Assembly: GCA_903893625.1 (NCBI GenBank)
Contig: CAITND010000013.1
Coordinates: 1-42,960 of the forward strand
From: an uncultured Oscillatoriales cyanobacterium
GTDB taxonomy: Bacteria; Cyanobacteriota; Cyanobacteriia; Cyanobacteriales; Microcoleaceae
DNA: 42,960 bases
Reading direction: 5' to 3'
Below are positions 35,363 to 42,960 of the stretch, piece after piece (the stretch's first letter is position 1; each line of letters opens with the position of its first letter). The notes below the pieces were generated by a model. It saw only the letters and a list, made by a program, of their open reading frames with translations. It was not told the origin of the DNA and did no database searches. Made by a program: the position numbers and the translations under genes.

Positions 35363-38300
35363 TTACTGAAAAGTTAAAGCAAAACTGACTATTTTCCAAT
35401 GGGATATAGAAACTGTTGTTTCCTGGGGTTGTTCTAATAGATTGACGGAATAGTCTATGGTTAATCCCAGGGAATTATTGAATTTTAAAAGAGTCTCTTT
35501 TCCCTGACATTCATAACATCTTAAAATCCACTGTTTGGACTGGGTTTCTGCTTGTTTAAACGCCATTAAAATTAAATGTTCAGAACCTAATTCTAGGAAG
35601 CTTTGACAACCGGATGATTCTAATTCAGGTGTTGATGATACGGAATTAACCGGAGAATAGACTTTAACCTGTAACGGACGATTGAATTCATAACCTTTTT
35701 GAACGGTTTTGGCTTGTTTCCAATTACCAACATGGGGATAAACTGCATAACTAAATTGATGCCATCCTAAATCCGCTTCTGGATCTGGCCAAGTTGAACC
35801 TCTTAATAACGTTAAACGCAGTTGATCACTTTGGGCATCATAACCATATTTACTATCGTTTAATAGGCTAATTCCATAATCGCAGCTACTAATATCTGCC
35901 CAATGAATTGCCGGAACTTCCCATTTGGCTTTTTCCTGCTCGGTTTGCGGGTTTGTAGACCGTTGAATCACTCCACAGGGAATTTCATAACTAGCAGAAT
36001 CCGCAGCAATTGTCAGGGGAAAGGCGGCTTTAATTAAAATATGACGCTCTTGCCAATCTACCGTTGTCTCTATTTTTAATAAGGGTGACTCTTGTTCCAG
36101 AATATAATCTTGACAAAATTCAGATTGATTAAATCGTTTGATAATTCTCAATTTCCAAACTATCGGCCCTTGTTCTAGCCATTTAATTGATTCTAATTGG
36201 GGTGAGGGTAAGGGATATTGTTGATAATTGGGGTTGATATTCCATCCATCCCAATATTGTCCTGAATCTTGAAAGGCTTGTAATTGATTTCCTTGTCCAT
36301 GTTTGAAGATGTTTCGTTGATTAATTATGTCGAAAACTTGTTCTAAATTTCCGGTTTCGGTATCGACAATAACGCGCAAAATTCCATTGTCAAAGCTAAT
36401 CTTTTCCGCTTCTAACTGATAAGAATTGACAAGTTCATTTTTTTCTGCTATACTTTCAGTAAAATCGGGAATAGGTGCGCTCATATAGGGTATTTCTGAC
36501 GACATTTCAAGGGTTTCAGCTTGTTTCACCCCCAACCAATACACCTGATACCCCACACTCGGAACATTTTTTACCAGAAATAGCAATTGCGGATTTTCCG
36601 ACGTTTCCCCCCGAACTTGGGAAAGTTGGGCTATTCCTTGAGTATCGTAAATTTGCCAAGAGATATCGGAATTAGGAATAGGCACAGCAACGACTTCTGA
36701 GCGTGACCAGTTGAGGGAATTAAAGATCAAAATCGGTTGGGCGTTGGGTTGGGGTGGGGGTGGGAGAGGAATAGAATTAGCGATCGCCTCGAAAGACTGT
36801 TGGAGGATATTATTCGCTTTTGTAATAGCGGTTTCCCAATCTTGATTCGCCTGTTGATAAACGGAATTAATCGCAGATCCGGGGAGAATATCGTGAAATT
36901 GGTTGAATAAAATTTGCTTCCAAGCTGTTTCTATGTCTGTTTGGGGATAAACACAACCTGCATACAGGGTTGCGATGGATGCAAATAGTTCTGCTTCATA
37001 TAATAAGGTTTCACCTTGACGATTAAACCGTTTTTGATCGGCGTGGGTAGTATAACAACCGCGATGGAATTCTAAATAGAGTTCATCCTGCCAGATGGGA
37101 AGGGTTGCGGGGGAATGATTGAGGACTTCTTTTAAATAGTCTGTAACCGTTTGAAACTTAAACTCTGGAAAAATAGCAGACTGATTCCAACGTCGAGTTA
37201 TTTCTAACATATCACGGGTCGGCCCTCCCCCATGATCACCAACTCCTGGCAACCATAAACTCTGATTTAATCCGGTTTGGGTTTTCCATTCCACCGCAGC
37301 TTTAAACATTTTCACAGGTTCAACTCGTTCTCCAATTAAAGCGGTCATGAAACTAATGATTTTTGTTCCATCTAAACCCTGCCATTGAAATAACCCGTAG
37401 GGAAATTTAGTTGTATCATTCCACCGCAGTTTTTGGGTAATAAAATAATCGATACCGCCTTGTTGGAAAATTTGGGGTAATTGCCAACAAAAGCCAAAGG
37501 TATCGGGTAGCCAAGCCACTGTTGAAAGTTGACCCATTTTTTCTAAAACATAACGTTGTCCGTATAAGACCTGACGGACGATAGATTCTCCATTAATAAT
37601 ATTGAGTTCCGGTTCTACCCAGAGTCCGGCGGCGATTTCCCAAATTCCTTGTTCTACGTTATTTTGAATTTGGATAAATAAATCAGGACGATGCTGTTCT
37701 ATCCATTCATAGAGAATGGGGGAGGAATGACAAAAAATTAATTCAGGAAAATCCGTTTGTAATTGTAGAACAGACTCAAAGGTTTTTTGGGCGGCTATCC
37801 AAGTTTCTGCTATCGGCCATAACCAAGCTAAGTCTAAATGAGCATGACCCAGTAAGCTAATTTGATAAGACGGAAGTTGAGGAATAATAGAATGTAAGGT
37901 TTGACGAAGTTGGAGGATGCTATTTTCAAATTCAGCAAGATCTTGAGGAAGGATATAGGCAGAAATAATAGCTAAAATCTCGACTAGGTAAATTAAACCG
38001 GGTTCTAAGTTGGGAAGAAGCGGTTCTGCGGCTAAAATTATCCCTAAAATTTCTAATTCATCAGCTATAAAAACCGGATCTATTCGAGAGGAGTCCGAGA
38101 CTTCATACCAACAGAAAGCAGAAACTAATGCACCTCGGTCATGACCCGGACTGACTAACTGCAATTCCACCTCAAATTCATCCCCTGGCTGTACCGACGA
38201 ACTTAATAAAATTCGGGTATAACTATCAAATAGATCTCCGGCTTGTACAAACTGATGATTAACATAGATTTGAACATCTTCTGCCCACCAACTTAACACT

Positions 38301-38554
38301 AATCTTAAACTTAAACCCGTTAACGGATAACCCTGTAATTCAGTCGGAACTATGATTTTCTGTCTTAATCTCAAGATCTCTTTTCCCGCCGCCCAAGCAA
38401 TATGTCCTCGCTGATTAACTTCAACGGGTTCACCGGACTGCTGCATAGCGTCGATAACTTGCCATTGTTGCTGAACATTAACCTGTGTCAACAGACGTAA
38501 CTGTTGAGTTACTTGCGTAAGCTGGGATAGGAGGGTCGCTGTAGAAAAATACAT
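35363..38554 (-). CDS. alpha-mannosidase, glycoside hydrolase family 38
   Basis: A 1063-residue enzyme. The first ~220 residues are a beta-rich N-terminal domain, then the GH38 catalytic core begins: HAHLDLAW (237-244) carries the zinc-binding His and Asp, D351 in WLPDTFGFCW is the nucleophile, and GDHGGGPTRDM is the third conserved site. The middle and C-terminal beta-sandwich domains (from about 600) complete the usual length. No signal peptide is visible, so it probably acts in the cytoplasm on free or recycled mannosides, perhaps from glycolipids or storage oligosaccharides. Its start lies only 49 bp from the divergent gene at 38604. Substrate specificity cannot be set from sequence. Confidence 0.92.
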   Translation of the reverse strand: MYFSTATLLSQLTQVTQQLRLLTQVNVQQQWQVIDAMQQSGEPVEVNQRGHIAWAAGKEILRLRQKIIVPTELQGYPLTGLSLRLVLSWWAEDVQIYVNHQFVQAGDLFDSYTRILLSSSVQPGDEFEVELQLVSPGHDRGALVSAFCWYEVSDSSRIDPVFIADELEILGIILAAEPLLPNLEPGLIYLVEILAIISAYILPQDLAEFENSILQLRQTLHSIIPQLPSYQISLLGHAHLDLAWLWPIAETWIAAQKTFESVLQLQTDFPELIFCHSSPILYEWIEQHRPDLFIQIQNNVEQGIWEIAAGLWVEPELNIINGESIVRQVLYGQRYVLEKMGQLSTVAWLPDTFGFCWQLPQIFQQGGIDYFITQKLRWNDTTKFPYGLFQWQGLDGTKIISFMTALIGERVEPVKMFKAAVEWKTQTGLNQSLWLPGVGDHGGGPTRDMLEITRRWNQSAIFPEFKFQTVTDYLKEVLNHSPATLPIWQDELYLEFHRGCYTTHADQKRFNRQGETLLYEAELFASIATLYAGCVYPQTDIETAWKQILFNQFHDILPGSAINSVYQQANQDWETAITKANNILQQSFEAIANSIPLPPPPQPNAQPILIFNSLNWSRSEVVAVPIPNSDISWQIYDTQGIAQLSQVRGETSENPQLLFLVKNVPSVGYQVYWLGVKQAETLEMSSEIPYMSAPIPDFTESIAEKNELVNSYQLEAEKISFDNGILRVIVDTETGNLEQVFDIINQRNIFKHGQGNQLQAFQDSGQYWDGWNINPNYQQYPLPSPQLESIKWLEQGPIVWKLRIIKRFNQSEFCQDYILEQESPLLKIETTVDWQERHILIKAAFPLTIAADSASYEIPCGVIQRSTNPQTEQEKAKWEVPAIHWADISSCDYGISLLNDSKYGYDAQSDQLRLTLLRGSTWPDPEADLGWHQFSYAVYPHVGNWKQAKTVQKGYEFNRPLQVKVYSPVNSVSSTPELESSGCQSFLELGSEHLILMAFKQAETQSKQWILRCYECQGKETLLKFNNSLGLTIDYSVNLLEQPQETTVSISHWKIVSFALTFQ

Positions 38555-38603
38555 TTACTGCTATATTAAATAGGGGACGAATATCGATAAGCCATCTGTT
38601 ACC

Positions 38604-40025
38604 ATGTCTGTTGCTGACTCCGGGCCATACAAAAGTCGATTATTTAATCTGATCTCTCAAACGGCTCAGAAATTGAGCGATGAGGGCAGTCGAACTTGGC
38701 GCTATTTTAGATTTGCCACCGAAATCACTCTGCAAACGGCACTCTATCCGGTTTATTTCCTCCTGCAAACGGTTCGAGTTACCACCCAAAAATTAGGAAC
38801 TGCTATTAAACAGCATTTACCACAAATCGAGTCTGTGGTCAATTCCCATTCTCCTCAACCGCCTGATGTCGATACTGCTATTGTTCAGATTCTGAATACG
38901 GTGACAACGGAAACAGAATCTCTATTGCAAAATTCGATAACTTCTCAACCGCCAGAATTAGAAATTCAAGGAATAGCCAGCCAAATTGACTCACAAACTT
39001 TAGTTTTAGTTAAAACCGATAATCAAATTTTAGATAGTCTCACCGTTGAACAGCAACATCATCTCCAGGAACAGATTGTTGTGGAAGTAGCAGACTATTT
39101 CTATTTTTATCAAAATTTAGCACAACCCCAAAACCCTTTTTCAACTCCAGTTCCTCCCCTTCGTTGGTTTTCGCAGGTGATGAGTTGGATACAAACCAGT
39201 CCCGTAGCGGTGAAAATTAATTGTTTTGGAGAATCGGATGTTGTTGACCCTGTATCTTTCCCCTTACCTTCCCCGGAATTTATTTATACTTTAGATGGCG
39301 CGATCGCCCAAGTTGAAAATTATTCTCTTGTTCCCCTATCCCAAGTCACCCATAGCTTAGTTCAACAAAGTCAAACCTTTGGAAAAACGGTAATTCAAGT
39401 TTGGCAACAACCGCCTCACCCCCATTTATCGGTTAAATCAGAATCTTCTTTAGAACAGGGGTTTGATGAATATTTTTATAAGATTCAATCTCTAATTCTA
39501 GCGGCGGTTGATTATTTCTTTGGTAACCATCATCCTCCTATTTCTACACCAGAAAGTCCCGAACAATTTTCTGGCGTTATTTCGACTTCGGAGTCTTCTT
39601 CCTCCCCAACTCTTCCTCCCTTAGAAGACCCTTGGTTAACCGCCGATGATCTGACTAACAATATTTTATCAAAACTCCAAAAACCTAAAATAGCAAAATC
39701 TCGTCCATCTTCCCCTTCCCAAAAACCCTTAACCCCTAACAACCTTCCCGACAAAAACCCAGTTTGGGAAAAAGTACCATCTTCCTTAAACCGCTTCAAA
39801 ACCCCAGAAACCCCAGTTCCCCAGAACCCCTTGACAAAATCGGAAAATTATGTTAGGGAATCCCCGGAAGCCAACGCCGAATGGTTAGAAGCAAAAGTCA
39901 CCGCAACGGGATATATTAAACATCCCCTAGAACAGATTTTAGGGTGGTTAGATCAAGTCATGGTTAGAGTTGAAGAGACGATTGCTAAAGTTTGGTATTG
40001 GTTAACCCATTATCAGAAGCATTAG
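38604..40025 (+). CDS. cyanobacterial hypothetical protein, Pro/Ser-rich middle
   Basis: A 473-residue protein without a recognised domain. Residues 30-75 are amphipathic (TALYPVYFLLQTVRVTTQKLG) and may associate with a membrane without a clear transmembrane span. Residues about 310-420 are rich in Pro, Ser and Lys and likely disordered. The final 50 residues (EWLEAKVTATGYIKHPLEQILGWLDQ region) form a distinct amphipathic helical end that looks conserved. No signal peptide, no catalytic residues. I think it belongs to a cyanobacteria-restricted family of unknown function, but I cannot name it. Divergent from the GH38 gene. Confidence 0.65.
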   Translation: MSVADSGPYKSRLFNLISQTAQKLSDEGSRTWRYFRFATEITLQTALYPVYFLLQTVRVTTQKLGTAIKQHLPQIESVVNSHSPQPPDVDTAIVQILNTVTTETESLLQNSITSQPPELEIQGIASQIDSQTLVLVKTDNQILDSLTVEQQHHLQEQIVVEVADYFYFYQNLAQPQNPFSTPVPPLRWFSQVMSWIQTSPVAVKINCFGESDVVDPVSFPLPSPEFIYTLDGAIAQVENYSLVPLSQVTHSLVQQSQTFGKTVIQVWQQPPHPHLSVKSESSLEQGFDEYFYKIQSLILAAVDYFFGNHHPPISTPESPEQFSGVISTSESSSSPTLPPLEDPWLTADDLTNNILSKLQKPKIAKSRPSSPSQKPLTPNNLPDKNPVWEKVPSSLNRFKTPETPVPQNPLTKSENYVRESPEANAEWLEAKVTATGYIKHPLEQILGWLDQVMVRVEETIAKVWYWLTHYQKH

Positions 40026-40080
40026 ACTGCCTTTACGCTGTTGGCAAAAATGACCTTGTAGGCGCGCACAGATTCCCTAT

Positions 40081-40086
40081 TATAAT
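40081..40086 (+). promoter_or_regulatory. -10 box of the psbI promoter
   Basis: A perfect TATAAT, with TTGTAG 19 bp upstream as the best -35 candidate. It would place the transcript start near 40093 and give a leader of about 130 bases before psbI. Confidence 0.45.
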
Positions 40087-40225
40087 ATTAACACAAAGCC
40101 ATCCTTTGTCAAGGGGGTAGAAATAGAATCCTTAAACGAAAGGCTAATTTAAGATATGATGATAAAGTTGTGCTTCCGGCATAACATTTATAAATAGACT
40201 CTTGCAGCCCCGGAGACATTCGCAA

Positions 40226-40342
40226 ATGCTGACGCTAAAAATCGTCGTTAATATCGTCATTCTGTTCTTTGTTGCCTTATTCGTGTTTGGATTTTTATCC
40301 AACGACCCAGCGCGTAACCCCAAACGCAGAGACTTAGAATAG
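40226..40342 (+). CDS. psbI: photosystem II reaction centre protein I (PsbI)
   Basis: A 38-residue protein, exactly the normal PsbI length, too short for most gene callers. It starts [11 protein letters not shown], has one transmembrane helix (about residues 6-24, hydrophobic with [11 protein letters not shown]), and ends in the diagnostic [14 protein letters not shown]. PsbI sits beside D1 and CP43 and helps early photosystem II assembly and dimer stability. A GGAG ribosome binding site stands about 10 bases before the ATG 40226. Substitutions in the tail (NPKRRDLE in place of the commoner NPGRKDFE) are conservative. It is alone, with a promoter upstream and two hairpins downstream. Confidence 0.95.
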   Translation: MLTLKIVVNIVILFFVALFVFGFLSNDPARNPKRRDLE

Positions 40343-40460
40343 GGCAATAGGCAACGAGAAAGTTGTCTCAATAGAAGTTGGGGCATAAACACCTAAACAA
40401 TATGCCAATCACCCAACCTCTGTGAACAAAGTCCTTGATATGATAAAAGCTTTAAAGGCT

Positions 40461-40493
40461 ATTAGCTATCATCCCCAGTGGCTGATAGCTAAT
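40461..40493 (+). promoter_or_regulatory. perfect 11-bp stem hairpin downstream of psbI
   Basis: ATTAGCTATCA (40461-40471) pairs perfectly with TGATAGCTAAT (40483-40493) around an 11-base loop. No T run follows directly. It may protect the 3' end of the psbI message or form part of the leader of the next gene. Confidence 0.5.
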
Positions 40494-40503
40494 CAGCTTG
40501 TGT

Positions 40504-40542
40504 TAGCCCAATCCCTTACGCGGTCGAGTTCGGGCTATTTTT
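40504..40542 (+). terminator. candidate rho-independent terminator after psbI
   Basis: TAGCCC (40504-40509) pairs with GGGCTA (40532-40537), followed at once by five T residues. The loop is long (22 bases). It lies about 20 bp before the next start codon, so it could instead attenuate the DUF3769 gene. Confidence 0.4.
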
Positions 40543-40563
40543 GTGTAATTATGTTGCTGAAGT

Positions 40564-42762
40564 ATGCCCTATCCGGTACCGCCACCTGAACCGCCTCCGT
40601 TAATCCGTACTCTTCCGAAATCAGACGCAACTCAAGCGGAAAAAATAATAGCCCTGAATGGGTTAGTGCAACCTGCGTCTTCCCCCATCACTCCTACTAG
40701 GGTTTCCACTCACGCCACCATAACCTATCCCCTTCCTTTACCTACGACTGAGGAAGCAGATGTGCTGTCGGCAGAATTGCTTGGCCCTCCCGTAACCTTA
40801 ACCGCAGATTCCGAACCGACAACCCCGATTCAATATAGCTTTAATACCTCCTTTTCCTTTGCTAAGGAGGATACCAACGAAATTGCCCTCACCCCCACAC
40901 CAAGGAAACCGCAACAACCCACCGTTATCCCCGTTCCCACCCCAGAAGATATTGTAGAAATCACTGCTGATCGGCAAGAATATGATCAACAACGGCAAAC
41001 CGTCACCGCCACAGGTAATGTTATAGTGCGGTTTCGCCAGTCCTTAATCGATGCGGATCAAGCCCAAGTCAATTTAAGTACCCGTCAAGTGATTGCAGAA
41101 GGTAATGTCGCCCTCACCAGGGGAAATCAGGTGGTTCGGGGCGATCGCATGGACTATAACTTCGTGCAAAATACTGGGTCAGTGTACCAAGCCAACGGTG
41201 TTGTCTTCACCCCCTCCACCGCCACCGATCTCGCGGTTGTTGATCCCCTAGTAACAGGAGTCACTTCTACCCTTCCCACCCCGATTAGCGATCGAATTAC
41301 CGCCGCCCAACCGTTACAAAAAGTTAAAGCCGATACGGGATTAAACGCCTCCGTATCCGCCGGAGGGGGGTCATTCTTTGGTGTTCAAGGCAGTGTTAAT
41401 CGCCTCAGATTCGCCGCAGAACGGATTGATCTGTTTGCCAATGGCGGCTGGGAAGCCCAAAAGGTGAGAATTACCAACGATCCCTTTTCCCCCCCGGAAC
41501 TAGAATTAAGGGCTGATACCGCCCGATTTAACAGAATCTCTCCTCTGCGGGATGAACTAATCACCACGCGATCGCGTCTAGTTCTGGATCAATCCTTCAA
41601 CCTGCCTCTATTTCGAGAACGTACCGTTCTAGATCGAACGGAAAAGCAACCCCTACCCTTCTCCTTTGGCTATGATCTTAAAGATTTTGGAGGCTATTAT
41701 GTTCAAGGTAATGTTCCTTCGGTTCCCCTGGGGCCATTAACCTTACAAGTGGCCCCTCGATTGTTACTGCAACGGGCTTTTCAAGATAACCTCGCTCCCT
41801 TTGATCCGAAAGCCTTGGGGTTAGAAGCTCAGTTATCAGGATCAATTACTCCAACCACCGAGTTAAAAGGGTTTTTATCCCTGAATACCTTAGAAAATTT
41901 TCCCGATCTGAATGAAGAAGCTCTGCGGGGGAGTTTTCGCGTGCGCCAACAATTGGGGGCTGGGTTTGCTCTCAACGGAGAATATAGTTACCGCAACCGT
42001 CTATTTAATGGAACTTTGGGCTATCGTACCGTCCATAGTAGTTTAGGGGCTGTTCTCACCTCTCCGGTGATTCCCTTAAACGATCAAGGCGCTCAATTAA
42101 GCTTTCAAACCTCCTATCAATCGGTGAATGCTAATACTGATCGCCCGGAATTATTGAAACCAATTCGTCCGAATGATCGGGTAACATTAGATCGGTATGA
42201 AGCTTTGGGAACCTTTATTTATCCGATTTTATTATGGCAAGGGGAAAGGCTTCCCCCGACCGCAACAGAAGGATTACGCTATACTCCTCAACCTGTAATT
42301 CCCTTCTTAAAATTAGCGTTTATTACCAGAGGTGTTACGACCCAATATAGTCAAGATTATTCCCAATCCTACCTCAGCACTTCGGTCGGAGTGCAAGGAC
42401 AATTCGGTCATTTTTCTAAAGATTTTTTAGACTATACGGGGTTCAGCGTCTTTTATACTCAAGTTTTATTGGATGGACAATCTCCGTTTTTGTTTGATCG
42501 CTTAGTCGATCAACGAGTCTTAAGTATGGGGTTAGTTCAACAAATTTATGGGGGATTAAGGGCTGGGATTGAATCGGCGGTGAATCTGGATAATGGTTTA
42601 TCATTAAATAATGAATTCACCTTAGAATATAGTCGTCGTACCTATGGGGTAATTCTCCGCATTAATCCGGTGCGTCGCATTGGGAGTATTAATCTTAGAA
42701 TTAGTGATTTTAACTGGATAGGAACTCCAGACCCGGATTTCGGATCTCCCCCTGAACCTTAA
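40564..42762 (+). CDS. DUF3769 outer-membrane protein, LptD/OstA-like
   Basis: A 732-residue protein. After a Pro-rich N-terminus (residues 1-30, no signal peptide visible from this start) there is an LptA/OstA-like segment (about 135-230: EITADRQEYDQQRQTVTATG, GDRMDYNFVQNTG), then a long beta-strand-rich region with alternating aromatic residues ending in a strand with Phe-Asn-Trp, as in outer-membrane beta-barrels. I recognise the cyanobacterial DUF3769 family, regarded as the LptD counterpart that places lipopolysaccharide in the outer membrane. The missing signal peptide is odd: the true start may lie upstream or in another frame (an ATG at 40551 is out of frame). A terminator of two HIP1 sites follows. 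Confidence 0.8.
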   Translation: MPYPVPPPEPPPLIRTLPKSDATQAEKIIALNGLVQPASSPITPTRVSTHATITYPLPLPTTEEADVLSAELLGPPVTLTADSEPTTPIQYSFNTSFSFAKEDTNEIALTPTPRKPQQPTVIPVPTPEDIVEITADRQEYDQQRQTVTATGNVIVRFRQSLIDADQAQVNLSTRQVIAEGNVALTRGNQVVRGDRMDYNFVQNTGSVYQANGVVFTPSTATDLAVVDPLVTGVTSTLPTPISDRITAAQPLQKVKADTGLNASVSAGGGSFFGVQGSVNRLRFAAERIDLFANGGWEAQKVRITNDPFSPPELELRADTARFNRISPLRDELITTRSRLVLDQSFNLPLFRERTVLDRTEKQPLPFSFGYDLKDFGGYYVQGNVPSVPLGPLTLQVAPRLLLQRAFQDNLAPFDPKALGLEAQLSGSITPTTELKGFLSLNTLENFPDLNEEALRGSFRVRQQLGAGFALNGEYSYRNRLFNGTLGYRTVHSSLGAVLTSPVIPLNDQGAQLSFQTSYQSVNANTDRPELLKPIRPNDRVTLDRYEALGTFIYPILLWQGERLPPTATEGLRYTPQPVIPFLKLAFITRGVTTQYSQDYSQSYLSTSVGVQGQFGHFSKDFLDYTGFSVFYTQVLLDGQSPFLFDRLVDQRVLSMGLVQQIYGGLRAGIESAVNLDNGLSLNNEFTLEYSRRTYGVILRINPVRRIGSINLRISDFNWIGTPDPDFGSPPEP

Positions 42763-42858
42763 AATTGGGTGTCGGGTGTCGGGGTTTGAGTGTCAATTAT
42801 TTTCTTCTCTCCCCCTGCTTCATGGCTGTTTCAAAGTCGGGTCAGAAAGAGTAAAGTC

Positions 42859-42904
42859 ATGGCGATCGCAGCCTGATAAAATGAAGAGCGATCGCCATTT
42901 TTTT
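42859..42904 (+). terminator. terminator made of two inverted HIP1 sites
   Basis: ATGGCGATCGC (42859-42869) pairs perfectly with GCGATCGCCAT (42888-42898) around an 18-base loop, and seven T residues follow (42898-42904). The stem is 11 bp and each arm contains the HIP1 octamer. It lies 97 bp after the DUF3769 stop. Confidence 0.75.
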
Positions 42905-42914
42905 CTAAAAAAAG

Positions 42915-42960
42915 ATGCTAACAAGTTTAATAGAAAATTTAAAAGAAGTCAAGGATTTCC
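42915..42960 (+). CDS. start of a gene, possibly an ISAs1-like transposase (partial)
   Basis: An ATG at 42915 opens a frame that continues to the right edge: MLTSLIENLKEVKDF. From memory this resembles the first residues of ISAs1-type DDE transposases (LIE-LK-V-DFR), but 15 residues cannot prove it. There is no clear ribosome binding site. The preceding HIP1 terminator is close (10 bp). Confidence 0.3.
   Translation, partial: MLTSLIENLKEVKDF

Noticed and set aside
40144-40392. 82-residue minus-strand frame
   Set aside because: It is antisense to psbI and its leader. The plus-strand frame matches PsbI over its full length.
40520-40537. T-arm-like sequence (GGTCGAGTTCGGGCTA) suggesting a tRNA
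   Set aside because: No acceptor, D or anticodon arms can be folded around it. It is better explained as the distal arm of a terminator hairpin.

Overview
The window reads as chromosomal DNA of a filamentous cyanobacterium, most like Planktothrix/Oscillatoria. The sequence-level reasons are: a complete 38-residue psbI gene (photosystem II), a ferredoxin-type glutamate synthase, a cobalamin-pathway CbiD, cyanobacterium-restricted hypothetical families, many HIP1 octamers (GCGATCGC), short tandem repeats with a 7-bp period, and several interspersed palindromes typical of such genomes. No rRNA, tRNA or CRISPR array was found. The genus is an inference from style, not from a database match.

Layout. 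1-2.4 kb: the tail of a membrane protein, a conserved zinc-ribbon-like hypothetical gene that seems cut by the relic right end of an IS200/IS605 element, and an intact TnpB-only insertion sequence whose right end abuts the 5' side of an ABC1/UbiB-type kinase gene (2.46-4.5 kb). 4.6-10.4 kb (minus strand): the str operon rpsL-rpsG-fusA-tuf-rpsJ, with a good sigma-70 promoter, a terminator after rpsJ, then a separate LON-domain gene. G-rich heptamer arrays lie just upstream of the str promoter. 10.7-13.7 kb (minus): an IscA-like Fe-S protein, a cupin and a secreted phosphodiester-glycosidase-domain protein. 14.1-18.8 kb (plus): glutamate synthase. 18.8-19.2 kb: a repeat-packed intergenic region.

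19.2-24.8 kb (minus) is the accessory part. It holds a Ser/Thr kinase with 14 nearly identical WD40 repeats (two seven-bladed propellers produced by duplication), a PIN-toxin/antitoxin pair with a second antitoxin-like gene, and a decayed Rpn/PD-(D/E)XK nuclease gene followed by two shorter tandem copies of its C-terminal part. In all three copies a strong ribosome binding site precedes an in-frame 80-codon ORF. This recalls the intragenic antitoxin arrangement of Rpn proteins and is the observation I would follow first.

24.9-42.9 kb: an ABC ATPase overlapping a CoA-binding-domain gene, a 15-TPR protein, a small cyanobacterial hypothetical, an unusual fusion of a short-chain dehydrogenase with a PhyH-like Fe(II)/2-oxoglutarate dioxygenase, guaA, a ~390-bp non-autonomous IS200/IS605-derived element, cbiD, a divergent FAD-linked oxidase, a GH38 alpha-mannosidase, a divergent hypothetical, psbI, and an LptD-like DUF3769 outer-membrane protein. 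The last gene is followed by a terminator built from two inverted HIP1 sites, then the start of another gene, possibly a transposase. Apart from the str operon, the toxin-antitoxin genes and the ABC/CoA-binding pair, most genes look like separate transcription units, so the window is housekeeping genes interleaved with mobile and conflict-related DNA.
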